The notes below the pieces were generated by a model that saw only the letters and a list, made by a program, of their open reading frames with translations, did no database searches and had not been told where the DNA came from. Shown one piece after another: positions 63,315 to 64,000 of a stretch of 64,000 bases of DNA. Source of the stretch: Prevotella sp. (GTDB lineage: Bacteria; Bacteroidota; Bacteroidia; Bacteroidales; Bacteroidaceae); the NCBI GenBank assembly GCA_017548605.1, contig JAFYZT010000023.1:1-64000 (forward strand), read 5' to 3'. Within the stretch, counting starts at the first letter, position 1, and each line of letters starts with the position of its first letter. The position numbers were made by a program, and so were the translations under genes.

Positions 63315-64000
63315 TAAAATCCTTATAAAAACGGATGCTGATGAGCAAGTTGAAGCCACTGCTCCTGTCATTATCTCAGCCAGTCGTTCTACCGATATTC
63401 CTGCTTTTTATGCCAAGTGGTTTTTCAACCGCTTAGCTAAAGGGTATTGTACTTGGTACAATCCGTTCAACATCAATCAAAAGATGTATATCTCTTTTGA
63501 ACGGTGTAGAGTTATAGTATTCTGGACAAAGAATCCTGGGCCAATCATCCCCTATCTGCCAGAACTAGATAAGAGAGGGATACATTATTACTTTCAAGTA
63601 ACGTTGAATGACTATGTAAAAGAGAGGTTCGAACCGAATGTACCTTCTGTAGATAAACGCGTGGAAACATTCAAAACCTTATCGAATCTTATTGGCAAAG
63701 AGAAGGTGATATGGCGATTTGACCCTCTTATTATCACACCAAACATAGGACCGAGAGAGTTGTTGACAAGAATATGGAATGTTGGTAACAAACTGAAGGG
63801 ATTTACTGACAAGTTGGTGTTTAGCTTTGTGGATGTAAAGGCATATCGTAAAGTTCAGAATAATCTTGTAAAGGAGACAATGCTCTTTACAAAGGAAGAT
63901 GTCGAAAACGCTGAGGCCAATTATGCACAGCGAATCGAAATAGTAGGAGGCCTAAAGAAGATTCGAGAAGCGTGGTATAAAGACGGATGGGATGTCAAGA
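63304..64000 (+). CDS. DUF1848 protein, 3' end beyond the window
   Basis: 232 codons visible, starting ATG 63304 inside the end of the previous gene. After a short acidic lead it reads VIISASRSTDIPAFYAKWFFNRL, GYCTWYNPFNINQKMYISF, VIVFWTKNPGPIIPYLPELDKRG, YYFQVTLNDY and VIWRFDPLIITP, the DUF1848 pattern. The family is related to spore photoproduct lyase-like radical-SAM proteins; the expected Cys cluster would be beyond 64000 and cannot be checked. Substrate is unknown. Confidence 0.82.
   Translation, partial: MPTDKILIKTDADEQVEATAPVIISASRSTDIPAFYAKWFFNRLAKGYCTWYNPFNINQKMYISFERCRVIVFWTKNPGPIIPYLPELDKRGIHYYFQVTLNDYVKERFEPNVPSVDKRVETFKTLSNLIGKEKVIWRFDPLIITPNIGPRELLTRIWNVGNKLKGFTDKLVFSFVDVKAYRKVQNNLVKETMLFTKEDVENAEANYAQRIEIVGGLKKIREAWYKDGWDVK

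Overview
The window looks like chromosomal DNA of a gut or rumen Bacteroidales, most likely Prevotella or a close relative. This is an inference from gene content: exported carbohydrate enzymes with BACON and CBM-like modules, DUF5689/DUF6359/DUF6377/DUF6621 proteins, a Wzi-family capsule protein and a GH10-CE1 xylanase-feruloyl esterase. Promoters also fit the Bacteroidetes type, TTTG, then 19-20 nt, then TAnnTTTG. Most of the window is moderately GC-rich. The last 5.3 kb (from about 58,740) is clearly AT-rich and looks acquired. No CRISPR array, insertion sequence, rRNA or ordinary tRNA gene was seen.

Layout. 1-7.4 kb: end of a beta-glucan utilisation locus (CBM-type surface protein, GH16, GH3, a DUF6377 membrane regulator), then a HAD phosphatase and a small exported protein. 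7.5-9.7 kb: GH10-CE1 enzyme on the minus strand. 9.94-10.33 kb: tmRNA (ssrA), minus strand. 10.6-15.5 kb: an exported TPR protein, a tandem pair of near-identical exported PPC-like proteins, and a convergent exported caspase-family protease. 15.7-36.4 kb: an exopolysaccharide/capsule locus with initiating sugar transferase, SLBB export protein, two Wzz-like chain-length proteins, a Wzy-like polymerase, a Wzx-like flippase, four glycosyltransferases, CotH-kinase-like and GH99-like proteins, a beta-helix protein, a WecA/MraY-type transferase and Wzi.

36.7-42.7 kb: an Arg/Ser/Gly-rich exported protein, small hypotheticals, a histidine phosphatase, a DUF308 membrane protein and a minus-strand operon (exported endonuclease/exonuclease/phosphatase-fold protein, uracil-DNA glycosylase-like protein, uridine kinase). 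42.9-48.2 kb: a TonB-dependent-receptor-like barrel with two surface lipoproteins. 48.4-58.7 kb: ribosomal protein L31 type B, an exported nuclease, lipoproteins, glutathione peroxidase, thioredoxin reductase, an NhaD antiporter and a DUF6621 protein.

58.9-64.0 kb: the AT-rich block, a tight same-strand set of a 65-aa ORF resembling the N-terminus of defence-type reverse transcriptases, a methyltransferase-like protein, a compact UvrD-like helicase, an unrecognised 739-aa protein and a DUF1848 protein that runs off the window. This is the best candidate here for an undescribed system.

Intergenic DNA is rich in low-complexity repeat families (GGCAAGGAGC-type, TTGAGTGT-type, 10-bp CCTAAG-type, TTCAATGCTCAATG-type). 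One family appears to have entered the GH3 coding sequence in frame.
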